A stretch of DNA of 59,298 bases from Magnetococcales bacterium (GTDB lineage Bacteria; Pseudomonadota; Magnetococcia; Magnetococcales; Magnetaquicoccaceae). Below are positions 7,524 through 16,129 of this stretch, one piece after another. The notes below the pieces were generated by a model, which searched no databases, had not been told where the DNA came from, and saw only the letters and a program-made list of their open reading frames with translations. Positions within the stretch are counted from its first letter, which is position 1; each line of letters begins with the position of its first letter. The stretch is from assembly GCA_015233035.1 (NCBI GenBank), contig JADFYM010000005.1, positions 1 through 59,298 on the forward strand, given 5' to 3'. The translations under genes and the position numbers were made by a program.

Positions 7524-10500
7524 GTGAATCGTACCTGTCGACTTGCCTGGAACACTGCGTTGAACGCTCTGGATGCGGCTGCCGAAGGCGCAGAGGATCA
7601 CAGTCGAATGCGTCCGTGCCAACCTGGCCACAAGGCCGAAAAGATTGGTGTGCTTGCGCTGGCCATCTTGCTGGCTTCCGGTACCTCGACCGCCTTGGCA
7701 GTGGGGGCGGGCACCTTGCCTTCGGGATATCAGGTCACCGCTGGCACCGTTCACGTCAGCACGGTTGGCACCACCATGACGGTGCAGGAGTCCACCCAGC
7801 GCGCTGCGGTCAATTGGCAAAATTTTTCCATCGGCAGTGGTGCCACGGTCGATTTTCAGCAACCCAACAACTCGGCGGTCATTCTCAACCGGGTGGTGGG
7901 TACCGAGCAATCGGTGATTGATGGTGCGCTGAATGCCAACGGGCAGGTTTTTTTGCTGAACTCGAACGGTGTGCTCTTCAGCAAGGGAGCCAGCGTCAAT
8001 ACCGGTGGTCTGGTCGCCGCCACGCTCGATATCTCTGATGCGGATTTCATGGCGGGCAAATCGACCTTTACCGCCAATGGCCATGCGGCGAGTGTGATCA
8101 ACCTGGGCACTCTTAACGCGGCGGAGGGTGGCTATGTCGCCCTGCTGGGCAATCAGGTCTCGAATCAAGGCGTGATTGCGGCGCGTCTGGGGACGGCGAT
8201 TCTGGCGGCGGGAGACTCGGTCAGCCTCAACTTTAATGGCAATTCGCTGCTGGGGGTGACGATCAATCAGGGTACGCTCAATGCGCTGGTGGAGAACAAA
8301 CAGGCCATTTATGCCGACGGCGGGCAGGTGGTGCTCACCGCCCAGGGGGTCGATAGCGTCCTGGCCAGTGCCGTGAACAATACCGGCGAGGTCCGGGCCC
8401 AGACCATTGCCAACCGGGAGGGCAAAATTTATCTGCTGGGCGACATGCAGTCCGGTACCGTGCATGTGGACGGCACCCTGGATGCCAGTGCCCCCAACGG
8501 CGGCGATGGCGGCTTTGTCGAGACCTCGGCGGCCCACGTGAAAGTTGCCGATACCGCTCGGGTGAGCACGGCGGCGGCGCATGGGCTGACGGGTTCGTGG
8601 TTGCTTGACCCGAATGATTTCAACATTGCGGCATCCGGCGGCGACATCACCGGCCTGGCACTGAGCACAGCACTGGGGGCCGGAAATGTGACCATCACGA
8701 CCACGGCGGGTGCTGCTTCGTGCAGCGGTGCCACTTGTGCAACCGGCAGCAGCGGCAGTGGAAACATTAATGTTTACGATGCGACCAATCCAGTCACATG
8801 GAGTGCACATACGCTAACGCTGAGTGCCTATAACAACATCAATATCAACGTTTCCATGACTGGCAGTGGTACAGCAGGCCTGGCGTTGCTATACGGGCAA
8901 GGTGCTGTCGCAGCAAGCAATACCAGCACCTGCAATGTCAATGCACCCGTCAATCTTGCCAGTACCGGCAGCTTCAGTACCAAGCTGGGTTCTGATGGTA
9001 TAACGAAGAACTACACCATCATCAACAGCTTGGGCATTGTGGGGGATGCAACAACAGCACCGGGAACAATGACCTTGCAAGGGATGGCCGCTTCAACCAG
9101 TCTTGCTGGAAATTATGTCCTTGGTAGCAACATTGATGCGAGTGGTACCAGCACCTGGAACAGTAACGCAGGCTTTGCTCCGATTGGAAGTAACCCTACC
9201 AATTTCACCGGCATTTTTGACGGTCTTGGGCACACCATCACAGGTCTGACGATTAACCGGCCATCAGAAAATTTTGTTGGTTTATTTGGGTTCGTTGGCG
9301 CAAGTGGCGTGGTACGCAATGTTGGGTTGCTGGGAGGGTCTATAAATGGCGGCGGATCGTCAGTTGGCGAATTGGTCGGCCAAAATATTGGTGGTACAAT
9401 CAGCAACAGCTATGCAACGGGCAACGTGACGGGCAGCGGCACAGCCGTTGGCGGCTTGATCGGTTACAGTACTGGCACAATCAGCAACAGCCATGCAACG
9501 GGCAGCGTGACAGGCGTCCAAAACACTGGCGGCCTGGTCGGCCAAACGGGTGGTGGCACACTCAGCAACAGCTATGCAACGGGCAGCGTGTCCGGCTCAT
9601 CATCCTACATTGGCGGCTTGGTCGGCCAACTTTTTGGCACACTCAGCAACAGCTATGCAACGGGCAGCGTGAGCGGCGTTTATTACGTTGGCGGGCTGGT
9701 CGGCTCTATCAGTAGTGGCGGCACCATCAGCAACAGTTATGCAGTGGGCAACGTGCACGACAGCATGCTCAACCAGCCTCCCTGGGGTATTAGCTCTGTT
9801 GGTGGGCTGGTTGGTACCAACAATGGCACCATCAGCAACAGTTATGCAATGGGCAACGTGAGCGGCAGCATCAGCGGGGGGTCTTCCGATGGTCTCTATG
9901 CTGGCGGGCTGGTCGGCATCAATGCTGGTACCATCAGCAACACTTATGCAACGGGCGCAGTGAGTGGCAGCATCAGTGCTTCTGTCGGCTCCAACATCGC
10001 TGTTGGCGGGCTGGTCGGCGGCAATGATGGTCCCATCAGCAACAGTTTTTATGATAAAACCGTTAATCCAGCGATGGCTGGTATTAATGGTTCACCGGAT
10101 GTGGCTGGCACCGTTTGGGGTATGAGCACGGCTGACATGAAGGTGCAGGCAAACTTTGTCGGTGCAACGGCAGCAAACAATCCAGCAGAGGGTACTGTCA
10201 ACCCGAACTGGAATTTTACGACACCTGTCTGGAAGATCGGTCCTTCGTCAAACAATGGCTATCCTTGTTTGGCCTGGTCAGCCTCTTGCGTGTCCGCCAC
10301 GCCGGTCTATCTTGACTTTGTTACCGGCACCAGCGTCTATGGCAGCACGCCGAGCTTCGCCTATGTCTACGACACCTCACCTACCTATGGCTCCGGCACG
10401 GTGGTCACCGATGCCAGTCCAACGGGAACGGTGTCTTGGAGTGGCACATCCGGTGTACCCACTGCTACATCCAATGTCGGCACCTATAGCCTGACCTACA

Positions 10501-11717
10501 GTGGTCTCACGCTGGGGAACAGTGCGTATACGCTGGCTAATAATTCGGTCAATTGGTCTGTCAGTCAGGCTCCCTTGACAGTGACCGCCAACAGCACCAG
10601 CAAGACCTACGGGCAGACAGCGACGCTGACAGGTTTCACGTCGGTCGGTCTGAAAAACAGCGACGCCATCGACACTGTCACCGAAACCAGTACCGGTAAA
10701 GTGGCCACAGCCAGCGTACTGGGTGGTCCCTATGCCATCGTGCCCAGTGCCGCAACCGGCGAAACTTTCAACGCAAGCAACTACAGCATCACCTATGCCA
10801 ACGGCAGTCTGACCGTGAACCCTCTGGTGGTCTCGGTAGCGACCATCCCGAGTGCCACCCGCGTCTATGACGGCACCACGAGTGTGGCGGCAAACCTGCT
10901 GCGGGTGACCAACGCGGTCAACGAAGACAGCGTGACGCTGAGCGGTCAAGGCATCCTGGCGGGCAGTGCGGCGGGATCTGAGACTTTGAGCAGTCTGGCG
11001 GGGCTGAGCTTGAGCAACACCAATTATACATTGAACGGCGCGACACGTAGCGGCAGTGTGACCGTGACCCCCCGGCCGGTATCCGTGGCGACCATCGCGA
11101 ATGCCAACCGGGTGTATGACGGCACCACGGCTGCGGCCGCCAACCTGCTGCGGGTGACCAACCTGATCGGTGCGGACAGCGTGACGCTGAGCGGCATGGG
11201 TGTACTGACGGGTAGTGCGGCAGGCACCGAGGTACTGAGCAGCCTGAAGGGTCTGAGCCTGAACAATTCCAATTATACCCTGACCAATGGGACAGTCAGT
11301 GGCAGCGTGGTGGTCACAATGCCGGAGAGTGTCGTGGCGAACACGGTCGTGCCGGTGCCGCCGCCCGTTGCCACACCGACCCAGTCTACCGGATCGGTAA
11401 AGAGTATCGCGAATGTGGTCAATTCCTTGCCGCAAATCAGTGCCACTTTCGGCGGCAACACGTCGTTGTCCATCGTCTCATCGCCCGGCGCGAATGAGCC
11501 GACCCAGGTGGTGAGTCTCTCCGAAGCGCACAGCATGATGCAGCCTGTGACGACGGCGGGCAATATCTCTGGCGGAACCTCGACGGTGCAGGCGGGAGAT
11601 AGCGCATCGGATGTGCGGGTGCCCGTCAGCCGCAACTCTCTGGCCGACATCGTCAATGGCGGGGTCAAGCTCCCGGCCGGGGTCGAGCAGCAACTGTTTG
11701 TCGTCAAAGCCAACTAA
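7524..11717 (+). CDS. TpsA-type secreted exoprotein with GLUG and MBG/YDG repeats
   Basis: Large exoprotein of a two-partner secretion system, 1397 residues, probably an adhesin or matrix protein. The N-terminus has an extended signal peptide region (MNRTCRLAWNTALNA, then the hydrophobic core VLALAILLASGTSTALA near residue 60). The TPS secretion domain follows (AVNWQNFSIGSGATVDFQQP, LNSNGVLFSKGASVNTGG). A middle part, about residues 590-850, carries tandem GLUG repeats of the ISNSYATGNVTG / VGGLVG type. MBG and two near-identical YDG modules (RVYDGTTxxAANLLRVTN) sit at about 1100-1260, before an unrepeated tail. GTG was chosen as start because AAAGGA lies upstream and the signal region begins there. 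It pairs with the next gene, its cognate TpsB pore. The ligand is unknown. Confidence 0.92.
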   Translation: MNRTCRLAWNTALNALDAAAEGAEDHSRMRPCQPGHKAEKIGVLALAILLASGTSTALAVGAGTLPSGYQVTAGTVHVSTVGTTMTVQESTQRAAVNWQNFSIGSGATVDFQQPNNSAVILNRVVGTEQSVIDGALNANGQVFLLNSNGVLFSKGASVNTGGLVAATLDISDADFMAGKSTFTANGHAASVINLGTLNAAEGGYVALLGNQVSNQGVIAARLGTAILAAGDSVSLNFNGNSLLGVTINQGTLNALVENKQAIYADGGQVVLTAQGVDSVLASAVNNTGEVRAQTIANREGKIYLLGDMQSGTVHVDGTLDASAPNGGDGGFVETSAAHVKVADTARVSTAAAHGLTGSWLLDPNDFNIAASGGDITGLALSTALGAGNVTITTTAGAASCSGATCATGSSGSGNINVYDATNPVTWSAHTLTLSAYNNININVSMTGSGTAGLALLYGQGAVAASNTSTCNVNAPVNLASTGSFSTKLGSDGITKNYTIINSLGIVGDATTAPGTMTLQGMAASTSLAGNYVLGSNIDASGTSTWNSNAGFAPIGSNPTNFTGIFDGLGHTITGLTINRPSENFVGLFGFVGASGVVRNVGLLGGSINGGGSSVGELVGQNIGGTISNSYATGNVTGSGTAVGGLIGYSTGTISNSHATGSVTGVQNTGGLVGQTGGGTLSNSYATGSVSGSSSYIGGLVGQLFGTLSNSYATGSVSGVYYVGGLVGSISSGGTISNSYAVGNVHDSMLNQPPWGISSVGGLVGTNNGTISNSYAMGNVSGSISGGSSDGLYAGGLVGINAGTISNTYATGAVSGSISASVGSNIAVGGLVGGNDGPISNSFYDKTVNPAMAGINGSPDVAGTVWGMSTADMKVQANFVGATAANNPAEGTVNPNWNFTTPVWKIGPSSNNGYPCLAWSASCVSATPVYLDFVTGTSVYGSTPSFAYVYDTSPTYGSGTVVTDASPTGTVSWSGTSGVPTATSNVGTYSLTYSGLTLGNSAYTLANNSVNWSVSQAPLTVTANSTSKTYGQTATLTGFTSVGLKNSDAIDTVTETSTGKVATASVLGGPYAIVPSAATGETFNASNYSITYANGSLTVNPLVVSVATIPSATRVYDGTTSVAANLLRVTNAVNEDSVTLSGQGILAGSAAGSETLSSLAGLSLSNTNYTLNGATRSGSVTVTPRPVSVATIANANRVYDGTTAAAANLLRVTNLIGADSVTLSGMGVLTGSAAGTEVLSSLKGLSLNNSNYTLTNGTVSGSVVVTMPESVVANTVVPVPPPVATPTQSTGSVKSIANVVNSLPQISATFGGNTSLSIVSSPGANEPTQVVSLSEAHSMMQPVTTAGNISGGTSTVQAGDSASDVRVPVSRNSLADIVNGGVKLPAGVEQQLFVVKAN
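9391..10045 (+). repeat. Tandem GLUG-coding repeats inside tpsA
   Basis: About eight units of roughly 70-110 bp repeat the pattern ATCAGCAACAGCTATGCAAC followed by a GGCNGCGTGA(GC)-like stretch and GGCGGGCTGGTCGGC. Each encodes one ISNSYATG...VGGLVG motif. Such near-identical DNA units are prone to recombination, so copy number may vary between strains. Confidence 0.85.
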
Positions 11718-11745
11718 CCATCCAATGTATCATAAAGTGACTGAT

Positions 11746-13443
11746 ATGACTTTTAAATATATCCCGGCGGCCCTGGTCCTCTCCTTGGCGTGTATCGCTT
11801 CTGTCGCGCAGGCGGCTGCGCCCGCCACTGCGCCCAACATTGGTGATGCCTTGCGGCAGACCCAGCCCCCCGAGGTGCCGGTCAAACCGGCTCCTGCCTT
11901 GCCAGCGGTTGGCGGGGTGCAGATTGAAGCCCCGATGACGGCCTTGCCGACCGGCCCCAAGGTGGCGGTGAAGCAGTTGGAGATTGTCGGCAACCGGGTC
12001 ATCGACAGCGACACGCTGCTGGCCTTGGTGGCGGATGGTACCGGTCAGTCGTTGTCATTGCCTGAATTGGATGCCCTGGCCGTGCGCATCACCAAACACT
12101 ATCGGGCCAACGGCTATTTTGTGGCCCGTGCCTATATTCCGGCCCAGGAGGTCAGCGATGGCACCATCAAGATTCGGGTTGTGGAGGGCAACTATGGCCA
12201 GTTTCGTCTGAAGAACGCTTCGCTGGTCCACGACACCATTGTGCAGGGCATGTTGGATGATGTGAAAGAGGCCAATATTGTGTCGCTGGATACCCTCGAG
12301 CGGGCCATGCTCGTCGTCAACGATACGCCCGGTGTACAGGTGACCCGTGCGGACGTGCTGCCGGGTGCGGTTGTCGGCACCTCCGATTTTGCGGTCGAAA
12401 CAAAGGCGACTGCGCCCTATACGGGTTATCTCATGCTCGACAATTATGGGTCGGTTTATACCGGGAAAAACCGTATGAGTTTTGGTGCAGACGCCAACTC
12501 GGTGACCGGGCACGGCGATCGACTCTCGCTGAGTGGCATGGGGAGCGATGCCTGGGGGCAGGTCAATGGTCGTCTGGGGTACGCGCTGCCGCTGGCGGCC
12601 AATGGTTTGCGCGGCGAAGTGGCCTACAGCCAGACGCACTATCAACTGGGCAACACCTATTCCAGTCTGGATGCCACCGGAACGGCCAAAGGGGTGGATG
12701 CCACCTTGACCTATCCGCTCCGGCGCACGATGGCGCAGAGTATTGAGACCAACCTGAATGTGGCCTACAAGGATATGGAAGACAAAATTCAGTTGACCCA
12801 TACCACCACTCCCAAGACCTCCGCTGCGATCACCGGTGGGATCCTGCTGCGGGACGAGGCCATGTTGCTGGGTTCGTTCGGAAAAACCCAGGCCGGTCTC
12901 AACCTGACCTATGGCTCTCTGAGCATTGACGATCCGGCGGCGCGGGCTTTGGATGCCGCCGGGGCGCAGACCCGGGGGGGATACAACAAACTGGTCGCCA
13001 ATCTGAGTCGTGTCAGTCTGTTGCCGGCAGATTTTACGCTGACGGCCTCCCTGAAGGTACAGCATACGCTTGGCAACAAAAATCTGGACAGCAGCGAACG
13101 CATGGCGGTTTCCGGTTCCAGCGGTGTCATGGCCTACCCGTCGGGAGAGTTGATCGGCAGCGATGCCACCTTGGCGCGGCTGGAACTGTCCCGGCCTTTG
13201 CCTGCCCTGGACGCTTTGCGAAGCAACTGGCTGGTATTTACCGACTGGGGTAATGCCAAGGCCGCCAAGCCGTTGCCGACCGATGTTGACCGGCATATCA
13301 GCGATGTGGGTATCGGTTTGACGGCCAATTACAGTGGTGCCGTATTGCGCACCTATCTGGCGCATCGTCTGGAGGATGCCGTCCCGGTGAGCGAGCCGTT
13401 CCCCCGCGACAAGTTTCTGGTGCAGGTGGGCTGGGTGTTTTAA
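11746..13443 (+). CDS. TpsB outer-membrane transporter (ShlB/FhaC/HecB family)
   Basis: Outer-membrane beta-barrel that exports the TpsA partner, 565 residues. The signal peptide MTFKYIPAALVLSLACIASVAQA is cleaved near residue 23. A Pro-rich linker is followed by a POTRA_2 region (KQLEIVGNRVIDSDTLLALV through EVSDGTIKIRVVEGNYGQF). A ShlB-type barrel with alternating strands then runs to a C-terminal aromatic residue (VQVGWVF), the usual signal for barrel assembly. The frame is open upstream into tpsA; the ATG at 11746 was chosen because it begins the signal peptide. The 28-bp gap to tpsA suggests one operon. Confidence 0.94.
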   Translation: MTFKYIPAALVLSLACIASVAQAAAPATAPNIGDALRQTQPPEVPVKPAPALPAVGGVQIEAPMTALPTGPKVAVKQLEIVGNRVIDSDTLLALVADGTGQSLSLPELDALAVRITKHYRANGYFVARAYIPAQEVSDGTIKIRVVEGNYGQFRLKNASLVHDTIVQGMLDDVKEANIVSLDTLERAMLVVNDTPGVQVTRADVLPGAVVGTSDFAVETKATAPYTGYLMLDNYGSVYTGKNRMSFGADANSVTGHGDRLSLSGMGSDAWGQVNGRLGYALPLAANGLRGEVAYSQTHYQLGNTYSSLDATGTAKGVDATLTYPLRRTMAQSIETNLNVAYKDMEDKIQLTHTTTPKTSAAITGGILLRDEAMLLGSFGKTQAGLNLTYGSLSIDDPAARALDAAGAQTRGGYNKLVANLSRVSLLPADFTLTASLKVQHTLGNKNLDSSERMAVSGSSGVMAYPSGELIGSDATLARLELSRPLPALDALRSNWLVFTDWGNAKAAKPLPTDVDRHISDVGIGLTANYSGAVLRTYLAHRLEDAVPVSEPFPRDKFLVQVGWVF

Positions 13444-13465
13444 ACCAAACCCATTTTGGAATATA

Positions 13466-13605
13466 TATACTGCACGCGGTCATAAGTGGCATTTCCTGTT
13501 CCGTCATTCCCGCGCAGGCGGGAATCCATTGGGCTTGTTGGACCTCCTGGATTCCCGCCTGCGCGGGAATGACGATACGTGTCAATTGTGACCGTGCGCA
13601 GTATA
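13466..13605. mobile_element. MITE-like element, family A, copy 1
   Basis: A 140-bp noncoding element with imperfect 19-bp terminal inverted repeats (TATACTGCACGCGGTCATA on the left; the right end reads TATACTGCGCACGGTCACA in reverse complement). The centre holds two long palindromes of the ATTCCC-N8-GGGAAT type. A copy about 90% alike lies at 22226-22366. The ends are consistent with TA-targeted insertion. No transposase is inside, so it would need one in trans. Confidence 0.8.
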
Positions 13606-13640
13606 GTTCTGTGGGTCCAGGGGGATCATCTCCCTGGTGA

Positions 13641-13786
13641 GCCTTGATCATCGTTTCAGCCACGAACCCTCCTGGATGCCCGCCTTCGCGGGCAGGACGG
13701 GAATGGGAATGACCCGAAATGCGCAGGTCATGCCCGCGCAAGCGGGCATCCAAAGTCCGCTGACTGCATGAAACGATGATCAAGGC
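13641..13786. mobile_element. MITE-like element, family B, copy 1
   Basis: A 146-bp element with terminal inverted repeats (G)GCCTTGATCATCGTTTC and an internal pair of GC-rich hairpins. Four copies exist in the window. In this one the first G has changed and the possible 8-bp target duplication is decayed (CCCTGGTG versus GCCTGTTG, 6 of 8). A family C hairpin at about 13617-13637 separates it from the family A copy. With the Pho-box array below, this accounts for most of the 670-bp gap before pit; no gene is seen in the gap. Confidence 0.82.
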
Positions 13787-13885
13787 CGCCTGTTGGCACG
13801 CACCATTAACCGCAGAGACTGTCTGTTTCGCGTACCAAAACCAGTCGGCCAACCCGCCCGACTGTTCCCCGCATTCCCCGCCCAA

Positions 13886-13936
13886 TTGTAACGACTGTGT
13901 TACGAACAGGTAACGAAGAATTTACAGAACTGTAAC
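13886..13936 (+). promoter_or_regulatory. Array of five Pho-box-like direct repeats
   Basis: Five hexamers begin exactly 11 bp apart: TGTAAC at 13887, TGTTAC at 13898, GGTAAC at 13909, ATTTAC at 13920 and TGTAAC at 13931. PhoB binds tandem 11-bp units (CTGTCAT-like heptamer plus 4-bp spacer), so period and core both fit. The array lies about 180 bp upstream of pit and ahead of the DUF47, phoR and phoB genes. PhoB control of this block is inference from site and context. Confidence 0.72.
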
Positions 13937-14116
13937 TGCTTGTTCATGATTTTCATGTAATTTAGTTTCCATTTCGTGACAATAGCAGGTATCCTCTCGA
14001 CAGCTTTTTGAGCAATGACGGTTTGAGTTGTGGTCGTCACGGACAGAGAAGGGCAGGGGCTCGGTTGTTACCGGCATTTAACATTCAAACAGGACAGGGA
14101 AACCAAAGGGTGAAAC

Positions 14117-15166
14117 ATGGGTAGCGATATTATAACCAACTTAGCCATTGCCACGGTGGTGATCATCTTGATCTTCGACTACACCAACGGCTTTCACGAT
14201 GCCTCCAACATTATCGGCACCGTGGTCGCATCGCGGGCCATGACCCCCGTCCAATCGGTCATTGTGGTGGCCATCTTTGAGTTCATGGGGCCCATCTTTG
14301 GCGGTACCGCAGTTGCCAACACCATCGGCGGGGTGGTCAACATCAAAGATTTGGCCGCGACGGTTTCGATGACCGTCATCTTTTGCGGCATGATCGGCTC
14401 CATCTTCTGGAACCTGATCACCTGGTGGCTCGGTATTCCTTCCTCCTCCTCCCATGCCCTGGTGGGTGGCCTGATCGGTGCGGTTCTTTTCGCCGCCGGG
14501 GCTGACCATGTGGTCTGGGGTATGGAAATTCTGGTCATGCAGCACAAACTGGCCGGGGTGACCAAGGTGATCGCCGCCTTGATCATCTCTCCCCTTGCGG
14601 GCTTCTGGGTCGGGTTTTTGCTGCATCGTCTCATGCGTTTTTTGCTGGCCTCCGCCAAGCCGACGGTCAACGTTGTCCTGAAACGGGCGCAATTTGTCAC
14701 GACCGCCGCCTTGGCCTTTTCCCACGGTTCCAACGATGCCCAGAAGAGCATGGGGGTGGTTACGCTGATTCTGGTGCTGGGCGGGTTCATCCCCAAATTT
14801 GAAGTGCCGTTCTGGGTGATGCTGGCCTGCTCGATTGTCATCACCTTGGGCATTCTCTCCGGGGGTTGGCGTATCGTGCGGACGGTGGGTTTTGGTATCT
14901 ACAAGGTGCGCCCGTTGCACGCCATGGATTCCCAGTTGGCCTCCGCCTCTCTCATCATGGGGGCCTCCCAATTCGGTATGCCCGTTTCCACCACCCACGT
15001 GGTCAGCTCGACCATCATGGGCGTGGGTACCTCGGAGTTGCCCAAAGAGGTGCGTTGGAGCAAGGCGTCGGAAATTGTCAGCACCTGGTTGATCACCATC
15101 CCCGGTTCTGGCGTCGTGGGCGGGGTGTCGTACCTGTTTGTCCACTATGTGCTCGGCATCAGCTAG
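14117..15166 (+). CDS. pit: PiT-family inorganic phosphate transporter
   Basis: Inner-membrane low-affinity phosphate (metal-phosphate) symporter, 349 residues. Both copies of the inverted PiT signature are present: FDYTNGFHDASNIIGTVVAS near the N-terminus and AFSHGSNDAQKSMGVV in the second half. Around ten hydrophobic segments surround them. ATG is preceded by AAAGGGTGA. The next gene, a DUF47 protein, is the usual partner of this Pit type. A Pho-box-like array lies upstream, which suggests phosphate-responsive expression. Confidence 0.95.
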   Translation: MGSDIITNLAIATVVIILIFDYTNGFHDASNIIGTVVASRAMTPVQSVIVVAIFEFMGPIFGGTAVANTIGGVVNIKDLAATVSMTVIFCGMIGSIFWNLITWWLGIPSSSSHALVGGLIGAVLFAAGADHVVWGMEILVMQHKLAGVTKVIAALIISPLAGFWVGFLLHRLMRFLLASAKPTVNVVLKRAQFVTTAALAFSHGSNDAQKSMGVVTLILVLGGFIPKFEVPFWVMLACSIVITLGILSGGWRIVRTVGFGIYKVRPLHAMDSQLASASLIMGASQFGMPVSTTHVVSSTIMGVGTSELPKEVRWSKASEIVSTWLITIPGSGVVGGVSYLFVHYVLGIS

Positions 15167-15252
15167 ACCAGTTGACGTGCCACTTAAAACAATCTTGTTA
15201 ACAACACGGTCGCAGATTTGCGATGCCGGTACTACAAAAGGAGAAGTCAATC

Positions 15253-15951
15253 ATGGGCGGTAGCAATTCATTCATCAGCAGCGTGGCCAATTCCGTTTTC
15301 CCCCGGATGCCCAACTTTTATGGCATGATCATTGAGCAGTGCGACTTGCTCTCGCAGGTCTCGGATGCCTTGGTGGAATTTATGCAAACAGGCAGCAAGG
15401 CCGCCGCTGACCGGGTGATCCGGTTGGAAATGGAGGAAGATGCCATCCGGGATCGCAACCTGGAAGTGTTGGCCGACGCCTTCGCCACCCCGCTGGATCG
15501 GGAAGATCTGCAACGGGCCATCACCTCGGTGGGGGTGACCATGACCTACGCCGCGACCATCGTCGATGAGATGCAGACGTTGAACATTCCATCCAACGCC
15601 TTCACCACCGAAATGGCCATTCTGCTGCGGGAATCCAATGAGGCCTTGTGTCGCGGTTACAAAAAACTGGGCACCAAAGAGACCGCATTGGCCGAAAATG
15701 ATGCCAGCGTGGCCGTGCAGGCCAAGCACAAGCTGGACAAATGTTTCCGTCGGGCCCTGGCCGACCTGTTCGACACCAAGAATGTCATGGACAAGATCAA
15801 GGCCGATTCCCCGGATGCCAAGGTGGAGGCACTGGACTGTGTCCTGGATATTTTCAAACGGCGGGAGATTTACCGGCATCTGGTGGACTCTGCCATTGAT
15901 CTGTCCCGCGCAGGCAACTTTTTGCACGACATTGTGGTCAAAATTTCCTGA
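15253..15951 (+). CDS. DUF47/PhoU-like Pit accessory protein
   Basis: Cytoplasmic, all-helical PhoU-like protein of the DUF47 (TIGR00153) family, 232 residues, typically encoded next to pit genes and thought to modulate transport or signalling. Family-like segments include the N-terminal FPRMPNFYGMIIEQCDLL, the middle EDLQRAITSVGVTMTYAATIVDEM and the C-terminal RREIYRHLVDSAIDLSRAGNFLHDIVV. The ATG at 15253 has AAAGGAG nine bases upstream and is preferred to an in-frame ATG at 15223. It follows pit by 86 bp and is followed by hairpin repeats, then phoR. Confidence 0.92.
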   Translation: MGGSNSFISSVANSVFPRMPNFYGMIIEQCDLLSQVSDALVEFMQTGSKAAADRVIRLEMEEDAIRDRNLEVLADAFATPLDREDLQRAITSVGVTMTYAATIVDEMQTLNIPSNAFTTEMAILLRESNEALCRGYKKLGTKETALAENDASVAVQAKHKLDKCFRRALADLFDTKNVMDKIKADSPDAKVEALDCVLDIFKRREIYRHLVDSAIDLSRAGNFLHDIVVKIS

Positions 15952-15954
15952 AGT

Positions 15955-16055
15955 GGATCCCACCGGGGGGGGATAATCCCTCCCCGGCCCCCCCTTATAA
16001 TGATCAAAAAAAAAGGTGGAGGGGTCTGGGGAGGCGGTTTACCCGCCTCCCCAGG
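15955..16055. repeat. Family C hairpins with terminator-like stem
   Basis: An imperfect palindrome around ACCGGGGGGGGATAATCCCTCCCCGG is followed by the stem CTGGGGAGGCGG-TTTAC-CCGCCTCCCCAG (16026-16054). The second stem recurs downstream of the DUF1641 gene at 54151. The site between the DUF47 gene and phoR could terminate or attenuate transcription, but no clean T-run follows the stem on the plus strand. Confidence 0.6.
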
Positions 16056-16129
16056 AAGGGATCCAACACGCTCCATTGTCCCAGTAGACCCACTGAGAGT
16101 AAAGACAACGATTCTCTGGCAAGGCGCGT

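Noticed and set aside
13497-13580. Short palindromes considered as a CRISPR array
   Set aside because: Repeats are inverted pairs inside a MITE, without regular spacers or cas genes.
13298-13885. Minus-strand ORF of 195 residues across the gap after tpsB
   Set aside because: It runs through the family A and B elements and its translation (RAREGGHPGGF, PAQAGIQ) is the usual by-product of these palindromes, not a protein family.
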